From positions 682,001 to 746,000 of the forward strand of contig NZ_JAKVLT010000001.1 of the NCBI RefSeq assembly GCF_022484225.1: a DNA stretch of 64,000 nt, written 5' to 3'. The position numbers and the translations under genes are program-made. The notes below the pieces were generated by a model, which made no database searches, was not told the DNA's origin, and saw only the letters and a list, made by a program, of their open reading frames with translations. The stretch comes from Pseudoramibacter sp. Lineage in GTDB: Bacteria; Bacillota; Clostridia; Eubacteriales; Eubacteriaceae. This document shows, in pieces, positions 9,264 through 20,913 of the stretch (position 1 is the stretch's first letter; every line of letters starts with the position of its first letter).

Positions 9264-10648
9264 TGGCGAAAGCAATGAAGCGGGTTCCGATCCGCGAACA
9301 GGATCCGAAGGTCAGAGCTACCAATTTTGAAGAAGTTTCATACGGCTACAATGAAGAAGAAGCGGTGGCGGAAGCGAAACGCTGCCTGAATTGTAAAAAA
9401 CCGAGATGCGTTGGGGGCTGCCCAGTCTCGATTAACATTCCGAAGTTTATCCACTTCGTCAGCGAACGCCAATTTGAAGACGCGTTCAAGACGATTCAGG
9501 AATCCTCGCTGCTGCCGGCGGTCTGCGGCCGCGTCTGCCCACAGGAAACCCAGTGCGAAGGCCCGTGTGTCATGGGCATCAAAGGCGAAGCCATCGCCAT
9601 TGGCAAGCTGGAACGCTTTGTCGCGGACTGGGCACGGGAACACAATATCGTGCCGGAAAAACCGAACTTCTCGACCGGCAAGAAGGTCGCTGTGATCGGC
9701 GCCGGCCCTGCCGGGCTGACCTGCGCCTCTGAACTGGCCAAGAAGGGCCACGACGTGACGATTTTCGAAGCGCTCCACGAAGCGGGCGGCGTTCTGGTTT
9801 ACGGGATTCCGGAATTCCGTCTGCCGAAGGAAAAGGTCGTCGCGAAGGAAGTTGAAAACGTCAAGCGCCTCGGCGTCAAGATCGAAACGGACGTCGTCAT
9901 CGGCAAATCCGTAACCATCGACGAACTGCTCGACGAAGAAGGCTACGACGCGGTATTTATCGGCTCTGGTGCCGGGCTGCCGCGCTTCATGAACATTCCG
10001 GGCGAACAGGCCAACGGCGTCTATTCCGCCAACGAATACCTGACCCGCAACAACCTGATGAAGGCCTTCAAGGGCTACGACACCCCGATTCACAGAGGCA
10101 AGAAGGTCGTCGTGGTTGGCGGCGGCAACGTCGCGATGGACGCGGCGAGAACGGCGCTGCGCCTCGGTGCGGACACCCACATCGTTTACCGCAGAAGCGA
10201 AGCGGAACTGCCGGCTCGTGCCGAAGAAGTGCACCACGCTAAAGAAGAAGGCATCCAGTTCCACCTGCTGACCAATCCGGTCGAAATCCTCGTGGACGAA
10301 AACGATTGGGTCAAGGGCATCCGCGTCATCAAAATGGAACTCGGCGAACCCGATGAATCCGGCCGCCGTCGTCCAGTGGAAATCCCGGGCAGCGAATACA
10401 ATATCGACGTCGATACGGTCATCATGGCCCTCGGCACCTCGCCGAACCCGCTGATCTCTTCGACGACGAAGGGCTTGGAAGTCAACAAACGCAAATGTAT
10501 CGTCGCAGACGATACGGGCGCGACCTCCCGTAAGGGCATTTTCGCCGGCGGGGACGCGGTCTCAGGCGCAGCGACGGTTATCCTTGCGATGGGTGCTGGC
10601 AAGAAAGCCGCTGCGTCCATCGACGAATACTTAAAGACCTTAGACTGA
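9263..10648 (+). CDS. nfnB: NADH-dependent ferredoxin:NADP+ oxidoreductase, subunit B (GltA-like)
   Basis: A 461-residue flavoprotein of the glutamate synthase small-subunit family. The N-terminal domain carries Cys residues for two [4Fe-4S] clusters (CLNCKKPRCVGGCP and CGRVCPQETQCEGPC). The first dinucleotide fold is VIGAGPAGLTCASELAKKG (FAD), the second VVVGGGNVAMDAARTALRLG (NADPH). The C-terminal GIFAGGDAVSGAATV motif closes the FAD site. Pairing with nfnA makes bifurcating NfnB the preferred call over homotetrameric glutamate synthase. A clear terminator follows. Confidence 0.93.
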   Translation: MAKAMKRVPIREQDPKVRATNFEEVSYGYNEEEAVAEAKRCLNCKKPRCVGGCPVSINIPKFIHFVSERQFEDAFKTIQESSLLPAVCGRVCPQETQCEGPCVMGIKGEAIAIGKLERFVADWAREHNIVPEKPNFSTGKKVAVIGAGPAGLTCASELAKKGHDVTIFEALHEAGGVLVYGIPEFRLPKEKVVAKEVENVKRLGVKIETDVVIGKSVTIDELLDEEGYDAVFIGSGAGLPRFMNIPGEQANGVYSANEYLTRNNLMKAFKGYDTPIHRGKKVVVVGGGNVAMDAARTALRLGADTHIVYRRSEAELPARAEEVHHAKEEGIQFHLLTNPVEILVDENDWVKGIRVIKMELGEPDESGRRRPVEIPGSEYNIDVDTVIMALGTSPNPLISSTTKGLEVNKRKCIVADDTGATSRKGIFAGGDAVSGAATVILAMGAGKKAAASIDEYLKTLD

Positions 10649-10658
10649 GTTTAATGCT

Positions 10659-10693
10659 AAAAAGACCAGAGCATTGCTGTTCTGGTCTTTTTT
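10659..10693 (+). terminator. Intrinsic terminator after nfnB
   Basis: An AAAGACCAGA / TCTGGTCTTT stem with a GCATTGCTGT-type loop, followed by a T-run. It closes the ilvBN-nfnAB transcription unit. Confidence 0.9.
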
Positions 10694-10859
10694 GATACAG
10701 GTGAAAAGTGTCGGACGCAGAAGACAAAAACGCTTTTGGATGAAAATAAACGTGACTGATGGTTTTCATTTAGAATTAGCAGCACAAATGCCACTAGTAT
10801 GAAATCTATCTTGGAATAGGCCCCTGTCTTTCTAAACAATAATAACAAAAGGAGAGAAA

Positions 10860-11444
10860 ATGATGGACTCGATCATATCAGGCGCAGAAGCGCTAAATAA
10901 ATTAAAGGCCGGCAACCGGGCTTGGCGCGAAACGGGTGCTGAAGGCGATTTGTCGCCAGCAAGCGTTATGAGGCTCACAGGCGGGCAGACACCTTACGCG
11001 GTGGTGCTGACTTGTTCAGATTCCCGAGTTGTGCCCGAAGCGGTTTTTGGCGCGGGGACGGGCGAGTTGTTCGTCATCCGAACAGCGGGCAACACCGTCG
11101 GCCGCGAAACCATGGGCAGCATTGAGTACGCGGTCGATCATCTCGGCGTGCGGCTGGTGCTGATCCTTGGCCACACCGGCTGCGGCGCGGTCGGTGCGGC
11201 GTTGGCTGATGAGACCGGCGAGCACATTGAGCACATTGTCGCGAAAATCGCGAAGGCCGCCGGCGGAGAAACCGATCCGTACAAGGCGTGCTGTCTCAAT
11301 GTAGAACACTCAGCGGCGGAAGTCCGACAGGCGCTTGACGCAATGGGCGCGGCCTGCTTTGACAAAGTCGTTGTGGGCGGGGCCGTATTCCACCTCGAGG
11401 ATGGGAAAGTGACGTTTTTGCAAGATGCAGAAAATTCTTTGTGA
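10860..11444 (+). CDS. Beta-class carbonic anhydrase
   Basis: A 194-residue zinc enzyme interconverting CO2 and bicarbonate. The beta-class ligands are evident: CSDSRV near residue 52 (Cys and Asp/Arg dyad) and LILGHTGCGAVGAA (His and Cys). GELFVIRTAGN is the usual core strand. It stands alone, after the nfnB terminator and before the rRNA operon, with an AGGAG 5-8 bases upstream. ATG at 10860 and at 10863 are both possible starts. No carboxysome genes are nearby; a general CO2/bicarbonate supply role in an anaerobe is the simplest inference. Confidence 0.93.
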   Translation: MMDSIISGAEALNKLKAGNRAWRETGAEGDLSPASVMRLTGGQTPYAVVLTCSDSRVVPEAVFGAGTGELFVIRTAGNTVGRETMGSIEYAVDHLGVRLVLILGHTGCGAVGAALADETGEHIEHIVAKIAKAAGGETDPYKACCLNVEHSAAEVRQALDAMGAACFDKVVVGGAVFHLEDGKVTFLQDAENSL

Positions 11445-11482
11445 AGAGAATCACGATTCTATCATTAATAGATAGAGGCCAA

Positions 11483-11516
11483 AACCGGACCCTGGAGAAT
11501 ACTCCAGAATCCGGTT
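11483..11516 (+). terminator. Hairpin after the carbonic anhydrase gene
   Basis: AACCGGA and TCCGGTT flank an inner CTGGAG/CTCCAG stem with an AATA loop. The stem is strong but the following GATTTA is a poor T-tract, so termination may be partial. Confidence 0.55.
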
Positions 11517-11583
11517 GATTTACGAAGAAATAGGACCTCAAAAAGAAACTGAAAAATAATTTAAAAAAATCTGCAAAAAAGTG

Positions 11584-11612
11584 TTGACACGAATTAAAGA
11601 TGCGTGTATAAT
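11584..11612 (+). promoter_or_regulatory. rRNA operon promoter P1
   Basis: A perfect -35 TTGACA (11584-11589) and -10 TATAAT (11607-11612) with a 17-bp spacer. An A/T-rich UP-element-like stretch (ATAATTTAAAAAAATC) lies immediately upstream. This is a consensus sigma-70/sigma-A promoter, as expected for stable RNA. Confidence 0.92.
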
Positions 11613-11747
11613 ACATATCGTTGTCGCGAGAGACAGCAACAACTTAACAGCTCGAAAGCAAGTAAATAAGCGGGTTTCAGCGCAATTTACGGCAGAAGGA
11701 TTTTAATAATCTTTGAAAAGAAAATTTAAAAAACTTCAAAAAAGTTC

Positions 11748-11776
11748 TTGACAAGATCAAGATGAGCTGGTAAAAT
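11748..11776 (+). promoter_or_regulatory. rRNA operon promoter P2
   Basis: -35 TTGACA (11748-11753) and -10 TAAAAT (11771-11776), again with a 17-bp spacer and an A-rich upstream element that resembles that of P1. The leader from about 11785 to 11969 contains no gene; it holds the processing stem that must pair with sequence beyond the 16S 3' end. Confidence 0.88.
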
Positions 11777-11969
11777 AAAGAAGTTGTCGCTTGAAGCGGC
11801 AGCAGGTCATAGAAAAGAGAATAGTACCATAAAACCTGGAAAACACAAACCAAAAAACCTTTAGATTCCGGAGCAGTGAGAACTGCTTTTAAATCGAAGC
11901 ACAGAGCAGACTGTGGGTAAACAAAGCAACCAGATAGAACTTAAAACAGCGAAAGCTGTTCGAGTAAAT

Positions 11970-13499
<1,530 letters not shown>

Positions 13500-13574
13500 G
13501 GGAGAAAACAGGGAGTCATGGTACATTCTCTTTTGTGTGACTTGCTCACACAAAAGAACACACCATTCTGTAAT

Positions 13575-13650
13575 GGGGGTGTAGCTCAGTTGGGAGAGCG
13601 CCTGCCTTGCAAGCAGGAGGTCAGGAGTTCGAATCTCCTCATCTCCACCA
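13575..13650 (+). tRNA. tRNA-Ala (TGC)
   Basis: A 76-nt cloverleaf with encoded CCA. The acceptor GGGGGTG pairs with CATCTCC (two G-U pairs). The anticodon stem CCTGC/GCAGG holds the loop CTTGCAA, and the TTCGAAT T-loop is present. It lies in the 16S-23S spacer. Confidence 0.98.
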
Positions 13651-13663
13651 TTATTACAGTCTT

Positions 13664-13740
<77 letters not shown>

Positions 13741-13854
13741 TGTTATTTCTATATAACATACAGGTCATTGAAAACAACATAGAGAATAAAAGCAATTAAC
13801 ACAATTTCAAGTTCATATAAGAACGATGAAAGCTACGAGAACCATATCTAGTAA

Positions 13855-16728
<2,874 letters not shown>

Positions 16729-16801
16729 AACGTGTTAAGCGCGATTATCTCTATGTTGTTTTGAGTGACCTCAACAATCGAATAAAAAAAGTTAAAATTG
16801 G

Positions 16802-16917
16802 TTTCGTGACTATAGCAGAGAGGACACACCTGTTCCCATCCCGAACACAGAAGTTAAGCTCTCTAGCGTCGAAAGTACTTGGCGGGCAGCTGCCTGGGAG
16901 GATAGAACGTCGCGAGG
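16802..16917 (+). rRNA. rrf: 5S ribosomal RNA
   Basis: About 116 nt. The terminal helix TTTCGTGAC pairs with GTCGCGAGG, and the conserved CCCATCCCGAACACAGAAGT core lies between. It is the last gene of the rRNA operon. Confidence 0.95.
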
Positions 16918-16939
16918 CCTTTTTTTATTGTGTAATTTT

Positions 16940-16979
16940 AAGAGACTTATGACTTTGTACGTAAGTCTCTTATTTTTTT
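16940..16979 (+). terminator. rRNA operon terminator
   Basis: An AAGAGACTTA/TAAGTCTCTT stem followed by ATTTTTTTG. An earlier T-run directly after 5S (from 16919) may also contribute. Confidence 0.9.
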
Positions 16980-17047
16980 GTTTATTGAATTGTTGCATGC
17001 TTGAAAGTGTGATATCATAACTTTAAATTAATTTAAGAAAAAAAAAG

Positions 17048-17060
17048 GATTGTCACAATC
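17048..17060 (+). promoter_or_regulatory. Inverted repeat between ribosome binding site and TTG start
   Basis: GATTGTCACAATC is a perfect inverted repeat (GATTG/CAATC, loop TCA) located between the weak AAAGG and the TTG start. As an RNA hairpin it would bring the ribosome binding site closer to the start codon; as DNA it could be a small operator. Role inferred only. Confidence 0.4.
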
Positions 17061-17063
17061 ACA

Positions 17064-19142
17064 TTGAAAAAGCCAAGAATCAGGAAATGGGCGATTTCTT
17101 GTGCGTTGGCGGCTGCGCTCGCTGTGATGCCCGCGGTTTCGGCAGCACCCGCAGCAGCAGACGGAGCCAATGCGAATACACAAGAGGTTACTCAGACCAC
17201 GACACAAACCCAAGAAGATACCAGCCAGAGTCAGAATAATACAGCTGAACAAAATACGGCGTCTGATTCATCTCAGCAAACGACTCAGCCCCAACAAAGC
17301 ACGGATGCCGATCAAGCGGAATCTGACAAGACGGAAAATCAAAAGCCGGCGATTGACACCTCCCAGTATTATGAAATCCAATCGGCGGTGGGCCACAGCA
17401 AAGTGCTTGACATTTACGGCGGCAGCGTCGGCAATAACGTCAATGCCCAGATTTACGCGGCCAATGGGACGCAGGCACAGCGCTTCCGTTTCGTTCAAAA
17501 CAGCGACGGGACCTATACGATTTATACCGCTGTGGGCTGCAGAGCGCTGGATGTGGTGGGTGCAGGCAGCGCCAACGGCACGAACGTGCAGCAGTACGAT
17601 CCAAACAACACCTCGGCTCAGCATTGGACCGTGACATCGAATGATGACGGGACCGTGACCTTTAGTCCGAGCTGCGCAGCGGATAAGGCCCTTGATGTTT
17701 TCGGCGGCAGCTCTCAAAGCGGCGCGAACGTTCAGATTTACGGCAAAAACGGCACCAACGCGCAGAAATGGACTTTGGCGAGTGCAGGAAAGATCCCCGA
17801 TTTCAGTGCGTCTAGTATCATGCTCTGCCCGTCTTACACCCCTAACACTGTGGTGGACGTCTCGGGCGGAAGCGATCGGGACGGCGCGAATATTCAGTGC
17901 TATCAGTACAACGAAACAGCCGCGCAGAAATTTAATATAATCCAGAACAGCGACGGCAGCTACACCATCAAAAACGCGCGCGACGGGAAAGTGCTCGATG
18001 TGGCCGGCGGAAGCCACCAGAGCGGCACCAATGTGTGGCAGTACACCCCGAACGGCACGGATGCCCAGAAGTGGATCATCACGCAGCGGAACAGAGGTTT
18101 GCGGATCAAGAACCGCGGCTCTGGCCTCATGCTCGACGTCGCCGGCGCCAGTTGGGCCAGCGGCGCCAATGTTCAGGTTTACACAAACAACGACACCTCA
18201 GCCCAGCGGTGGACGGTTGCGAAAAGCGACCGGGCCGTCACGGCAGGGGATAATCTCGGAGACAGTTTTACCGCGATGGTGAAAAATGTCAACGGCAAAG
18301 CATTGGCAGTTTCGAACCGCAATGTGGCCATGTGGGTGCCGAACTACACCAAAAACCGCGCCTGGGTCTTCACCCGCAATGTGGATCATTCCTACACCCT
18401 TAGCCCGCTGTCTAATCTGGGCTGCGCCCTTGACATTGCAGGCGGCGCCGATGCAGATGGCATCAATGTTCAGATTTATGCGAAAAACGGCTCGGCTGCG
18501 CAGAAATTTGTCATTCAGAAACAGAGCAGCGGCGCGTACACGCTGATGCCGGAAAATTCGGCGACCCGCGTTCTCGACGTCTATGGCAATTCCTCGGAAG
18601 AAAATACGAATGTCGATCTCTATACGGCCAACGGGACCAATGCGCAGCTCTTTAAAATCGAAAAGGTCGATCAAAGGCAGTTTAATTGGACGGAACGCAA
18701 ACTCGTTGCCAATATCGCCGAAAGTCAGCTGGGCACCCACGAAGGGACGAACAATTACACCAAATACGGCGTCTGGTACGCGGGGCTTGTCCACAATAAG
18801 TCCTTTGAACACGGGGCGTGGTGTGCGATGTTTGCATCCTGGTGCGGCGCGCAGGCCGGTGTGCCTTCCAGCATCTATTATTATCACGCCTACACACCTT
18901 ACGGCGTGCAGTGGTATCAAAGTCACAACTGCTGGCAATGGAAAAATTATACGCCGAGAACCGGTGATCTGGTCTATTACGACTGGCAGAGGGACGGCGT
19001 TGTCGATCACGTCGGCGTGGTCGTAAATTCTCAGAACGGCATGATCACCACGGTAGAAGGCAATTACAAAGACGCCGTAAACAGCCGCTATATTTCTTCT
19101 AAAGCGGATGCCATTTTCGGATACGGCGTTCCAAGATATTAA
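17064..19142 (+). CDS. Secreted protein with nine ricin-type lectin repeats and a CHAP hydrolase domain
   Basis: 692 residues. An N-terminal signal peptide (RIRKWAISCALAAALAV..., cleavage near AAPAAA) precedes a Gln/Thr-rich linker to about residue 95. Nine beta-trefoil repeats follow (about 105-545), each with VLDVxGGS...GxNVQ.Y..NGT.AQ.W/F; they group as three trefoils, and the first repeat of the third is degenerate. The C-terminal domain (about 550-692) is CHAP: GAWCAMFASWCG contains the catalytic Cys and DHVGVVV the His, with EGN following. The likely role is peptidoglycan cleavage by an amidase or endopeptidase while bound to wall glycans. The start is a TTG; AAAGG lies 14 bases upstream with a small inverted repeat between. 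It is monocistronic between two terminators. Confidence 0.88.
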   Translation: MKKPRIRKWAISCALAAALAVMPAVSAAPAAADGANANTQEVTQTTTQTQEDTSQSQNNTAEQNTASDSSQQTTQPQQSTDADQAESDKTENQKPAIDTSQYYEIQSAVGHSKVLDIYGGSVGNNVNAQIYAANGTQAQRFRFVQNSDGTYTIYTAVGCRALDVVGAGSANGTNVQQYDPNNTSAQHWTVTSNDDGTVTFSPSCAADKALDVFGGSSQSGANVQIYGKNGTNAQKWTLASAGKIPDFSASSIMLCPSYTPNTVVDVSGGSDRDGANIQCYQYNETAAQKFNIIQNSDGSYTIKNARDGKVLDVAGGSHQSGTNVWQYTPNGTDAQKWIITQRNRGLRIKNRGSGLMLDVAGASWASGANVQVYTNNDTSAQRWTVAKSDRAVTAGDNLGDSFTAMVKNVNGKALAVSNRNVAMWVPNYTKNRAWVFTRNVDHSYTLSPLSNLGCALDIAGGADADGINVQIYAKNGSAAQKFVIQKQSSGAYTLMPENSATRVLDVYGNSSEENTNVDLYTANGTNAQLFKIEKVDQRQFNWTERKLVANIAESQLGTHEGTNNYTKYGVWYAGLVHNKSFEHGAWCAMFASWCGAQAGVPSSIYYYHAYTPYGVQWYQSHNCWQWKNYTPRTGDLVYYDWQRDGVVDHVGVVVNSQNGMITTVEGNYKDAVNSRYISSKADAIFGYGVPRY

Positions 19143-19162
19143 AAGATAAAATAAAGCATAAA

Positions 19163-19203
19163 AAAAGAGACCTATGATTTTTCACATAGGTCTCTTATTT
19201 TTT
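19163..19203. terminator. Bidirectional terminator between CHAP gene and sortase gene
   Basis: AAGAGACCTATG/CATAGGTCTCTT is a perfect 12-bp stem with an 8-base loop. It is flanked by an A-run on the left and T-run on the right, so it can stop transcription from both converging genes. Confidence 0.9.
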
Positions 19204-19211
19204 GCCGGGTT

Positions 19212-20069
19212 TCAGCCTTTTCGTCCCTTCTTCACCTTTCGATAGATCAGAATAGCGGCGAGGACGGCCAGGGCAATGGCCATGAACAGCGGCCACCAGC
19301 GGTCCCAGTCGAAGCCGTCGTGAATCGGCGTGTAGGGGATGCGGTGCCCCCGGACGAGGAGGCGGTGGGTGTTGACGCCGTAGGGGGTGCAGGTGAGCAG
19401 GGTCACGAGGTCCATGCCGGGCACGATGTTCAGGGCCGACACTTTGTCGGGCTTGACGACTTTGATCTGATCGACCTGGTAGGCGTGGGTTTCCCCGACG
19501 ACGGTGATGTAGAACCGGTCGCCTTTCTTCATCTTGTCCAGATCGGTGAACAGCTTTGCCGAGGGCAGACCCCGGTGGGCGGCGAGAACCGCGTGGGTGG
19601 ATGGGCCGCCGACGGGCAGGCTCGTGCCCTGGACGTGGCCGACGCCTTTTTTGAGCACCTTGTCGCTGGTGCCGTGGTAGACAGCCAGGCGCAGATGAAT
19701 CTTCGGAATGCGCAGGTACCCCATGATTTCATCCCCGGCGGGGTTGAGCAGGGTGTCGTAGGGATGATGGAGCACGTAGTGGTTGTTTTTGTCGAACACA
19801 TCGTCTTCGATGCTGTTGACGGTGTGTTCCGCGTTGTATGCCCGGGCTTCGTCGAGGATTTTCTGCCGCCTTGCCTTGGAGAGCTTGTGCACTTTGGCCT
19901 GGTAGCCGGCGATGGCGACGGCGTTCTGGTGCCGGTTGATGGCGTTGCTGACCGCCGGATACAGGAAAATAGAGAGGCCGGCCAGAAAGATGATCAGGAT
20001 CAGCACGTTGACGGCCTTATTTTTTTTATTTTTAGAAGATGGTTTTTTAGAAGGGGATTGAGCAGTCAT
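19212..20069 (-). CDS. srtC: Class C (pilus-assembling) sortase
   Basis: A membrane transpeptidase that polymerises pilin subunits and is encoded last in the pilus operon. It has an N-terminal membrane helix (VLILIIFLAGLSIFLYP), a catalytic His in AAHRGLPSA, Cys in TLLTCTPYG and Arg in HRLLVRGHR. A second C-terminal hydrophobic segment (WPLFMAIALAVLAAIL) fits class C. The ATG at 20069 (285 residues) has AAAGGA only 3 bases upstream. The open frame starts 24 bases earlier with a TTG that sits in the T-run of a hairpin, so neither start is ideal. The usual DPF/DPW lid motif is not apparent in the VFDKNN region. Confidence 0.92.
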   Translation of the reverse strand: MTAQSPSKKPSSKNKKNKAVNVLILIIFLAGLSIFLYPAVSNAINRHQNAVAIAGYQAKVHKLSKARRQKILDEARAYNAEHTVNSIEDDVFDKNNHYVLHHPYDTLLNPAGDEIMGYLRIPKIHLRLAVYHGTSDKVLKKGVGHVQGTSLPVGGPSTHAVLAAHRGLPSAKLFTDLDKMKKGDRFYITVVGETHAYQVDQIKVVKPDKVSALNIVPGMDLVTLLTCTPYGVNTHRLLVRGHRIPYTPIHDGFDWDRWWPLFMAIALAVLAAILIYRKVKKGRKG

Positions 20070-20091
20070 AGGTCCTTTATTGATAAAATAC

Positions 20092-20113
20092 AAAAAAAGC
20101 CGGGATTCCGGCT
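20092..20113 (-). terminator. Hairpin with T-run between minor pilin and sortase genes
   Basis: AGCCGG/CCGGCT with loop GGAA/GATT, flanked by A- and T-runs that extend the stem, three bases after the pilin stop codon. On the minus strand it has the form of an efficient intrinsic terminator inside the operon. It probably limits sortase mRNA relative to the pilin genes. Confidence 0.8.
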
Positions 20114-20116
20114 TTT

Positions 20117-20833
20117 TTATTCGGATTTCGTGCGGCGGGCGACGAGGATCAGCACCGCTGAAGCGATAAGCGCTGCGCCGATGAGTTCAAAGAGCGCGGT
20201 GGTGTCGCCGGTTTTGACCCGGGACGCCTTCGGCTTGCCGGGGGTGGTCTTCGCCTTCACTGTGGTTTTGGGATAGACGACCGCGTAATAGTCCCACTGG
20301 GAATGGCCGTCGCCCTGGTCCATGGCTTCCGGCGCCATGGCGAGGAAAGGTTCGACCTTTTCGTAGGCGGCCGCCTGTCCTGAAGCGCCGGTCTGCACGA
20401 CGAGGTACATCCCGTAGGGCAGGGCCGAAAACCGGGCCGTGCCGTTCTGGTCGGTCACCGCTTTGGCGGCCGGACTGGCCTTTGCCGTGAGCTTCGCGAA
20501 GGCGGCTGCGGCGTCTTCTGAGCCCGAGGCGGACAGGTGGTCGTAATCGACCTGATGCGCCTTAAAGGGGGCCAGGGGTGTGAATACCGCCGTGTTGCCC
20601 GAGACGCTGAGATCTGCCGCCCGGTAAAGGGTAAATTCGGCGCCGGAGATGGCCTTCCGGGTCTTATTATCGTTGAAAATGAAGCGCAGTTCAAGGCTGG
20701 CCTTCTGGCCGTTTAACGGCGGCACGTTGTTGACTGCGGCGTGGACCGGAAAGGCGGCCAGGCACAGGGCTGTGAGAACGGCCGCCAGCGCGGCAAAAAG
20801 GCGCCCACTGTGTAATAAACTTCTGGTTTTCAT
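20117..20833 (-). CDS. Minor/basal pilin subunit with VKTGD-type sorting signal
   Basis: About 238 residues, secreted. The signal peptide runs to PVHA-A; an SpaB/FctB-like prealbumin (Cna-B type) domain follows (ASLELRFIFNDNKTRKAISGAEFTLYRA...GTARFSALPYGMYLVVQTG). The YAVVYPKTTVK segment is pilin-motif-like. A C-terminal VKTGD signal, hydrophobic helix (ALFELIGAALIASAVLILVA) and RRTK tail follow. VKTGD replaces canonical LPxTG. I prefer the ATG at 20833 because AAGGA lies 7 bases upstream; the ATG at 20839 is too close to it. Basal-pilin assignment is inferred from size and position. Confidence 0.8.
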   Translation of the reverse strand: MKTRSLLHSGRLFAALAAVLTALCLAAFPVHAAVNNVPPLNGQKASLELRFIFNDNKTRKAISGAEFTLYRAADLSVSGNTAVFTPLAPFKAHQVDYDHLSASGSEDAAAAFAKLTAKASPAAKAVTDQNGTARFSALPYGMYLVVQTGASGQAAAYEKVEPFLAMAPEAMDQGDGHSQWDYYAVVYPKTTVKAKTTPGKPKASRVKTGDTTALFELIGAALIASAVLILVARRTKSE

Positions 20834-20860
20834 GGACATTTCCTTACAAAATATGATGAC

Positions 20861-20886
20861 AAAAGAGCGGGCACGCGGCCCGCTCT
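20861..20886 (-). terminator. Intrinsic terminator/attenuator between backbone and minor pilin genes
   Basis: AGAGCGGGC/GCCCGCTCT forms a perfect 9-bp stem with a CGCGT loop and a short T-run on the minus strand. It probably sets backbone pilin mRNA in excess over downstream genes. Confidence 0.8.
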
Positions 20887-20913
20887 GCAGAACAACATCA
20901 GATCAGGCGATGA

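Noticed and set aside
10860..11444. Carbonic anhydrase as part of a carboxysome
   Set aside because: It is more than 30 kb from any shell gene, with no RuBisCO or CcmK-type neighbours.
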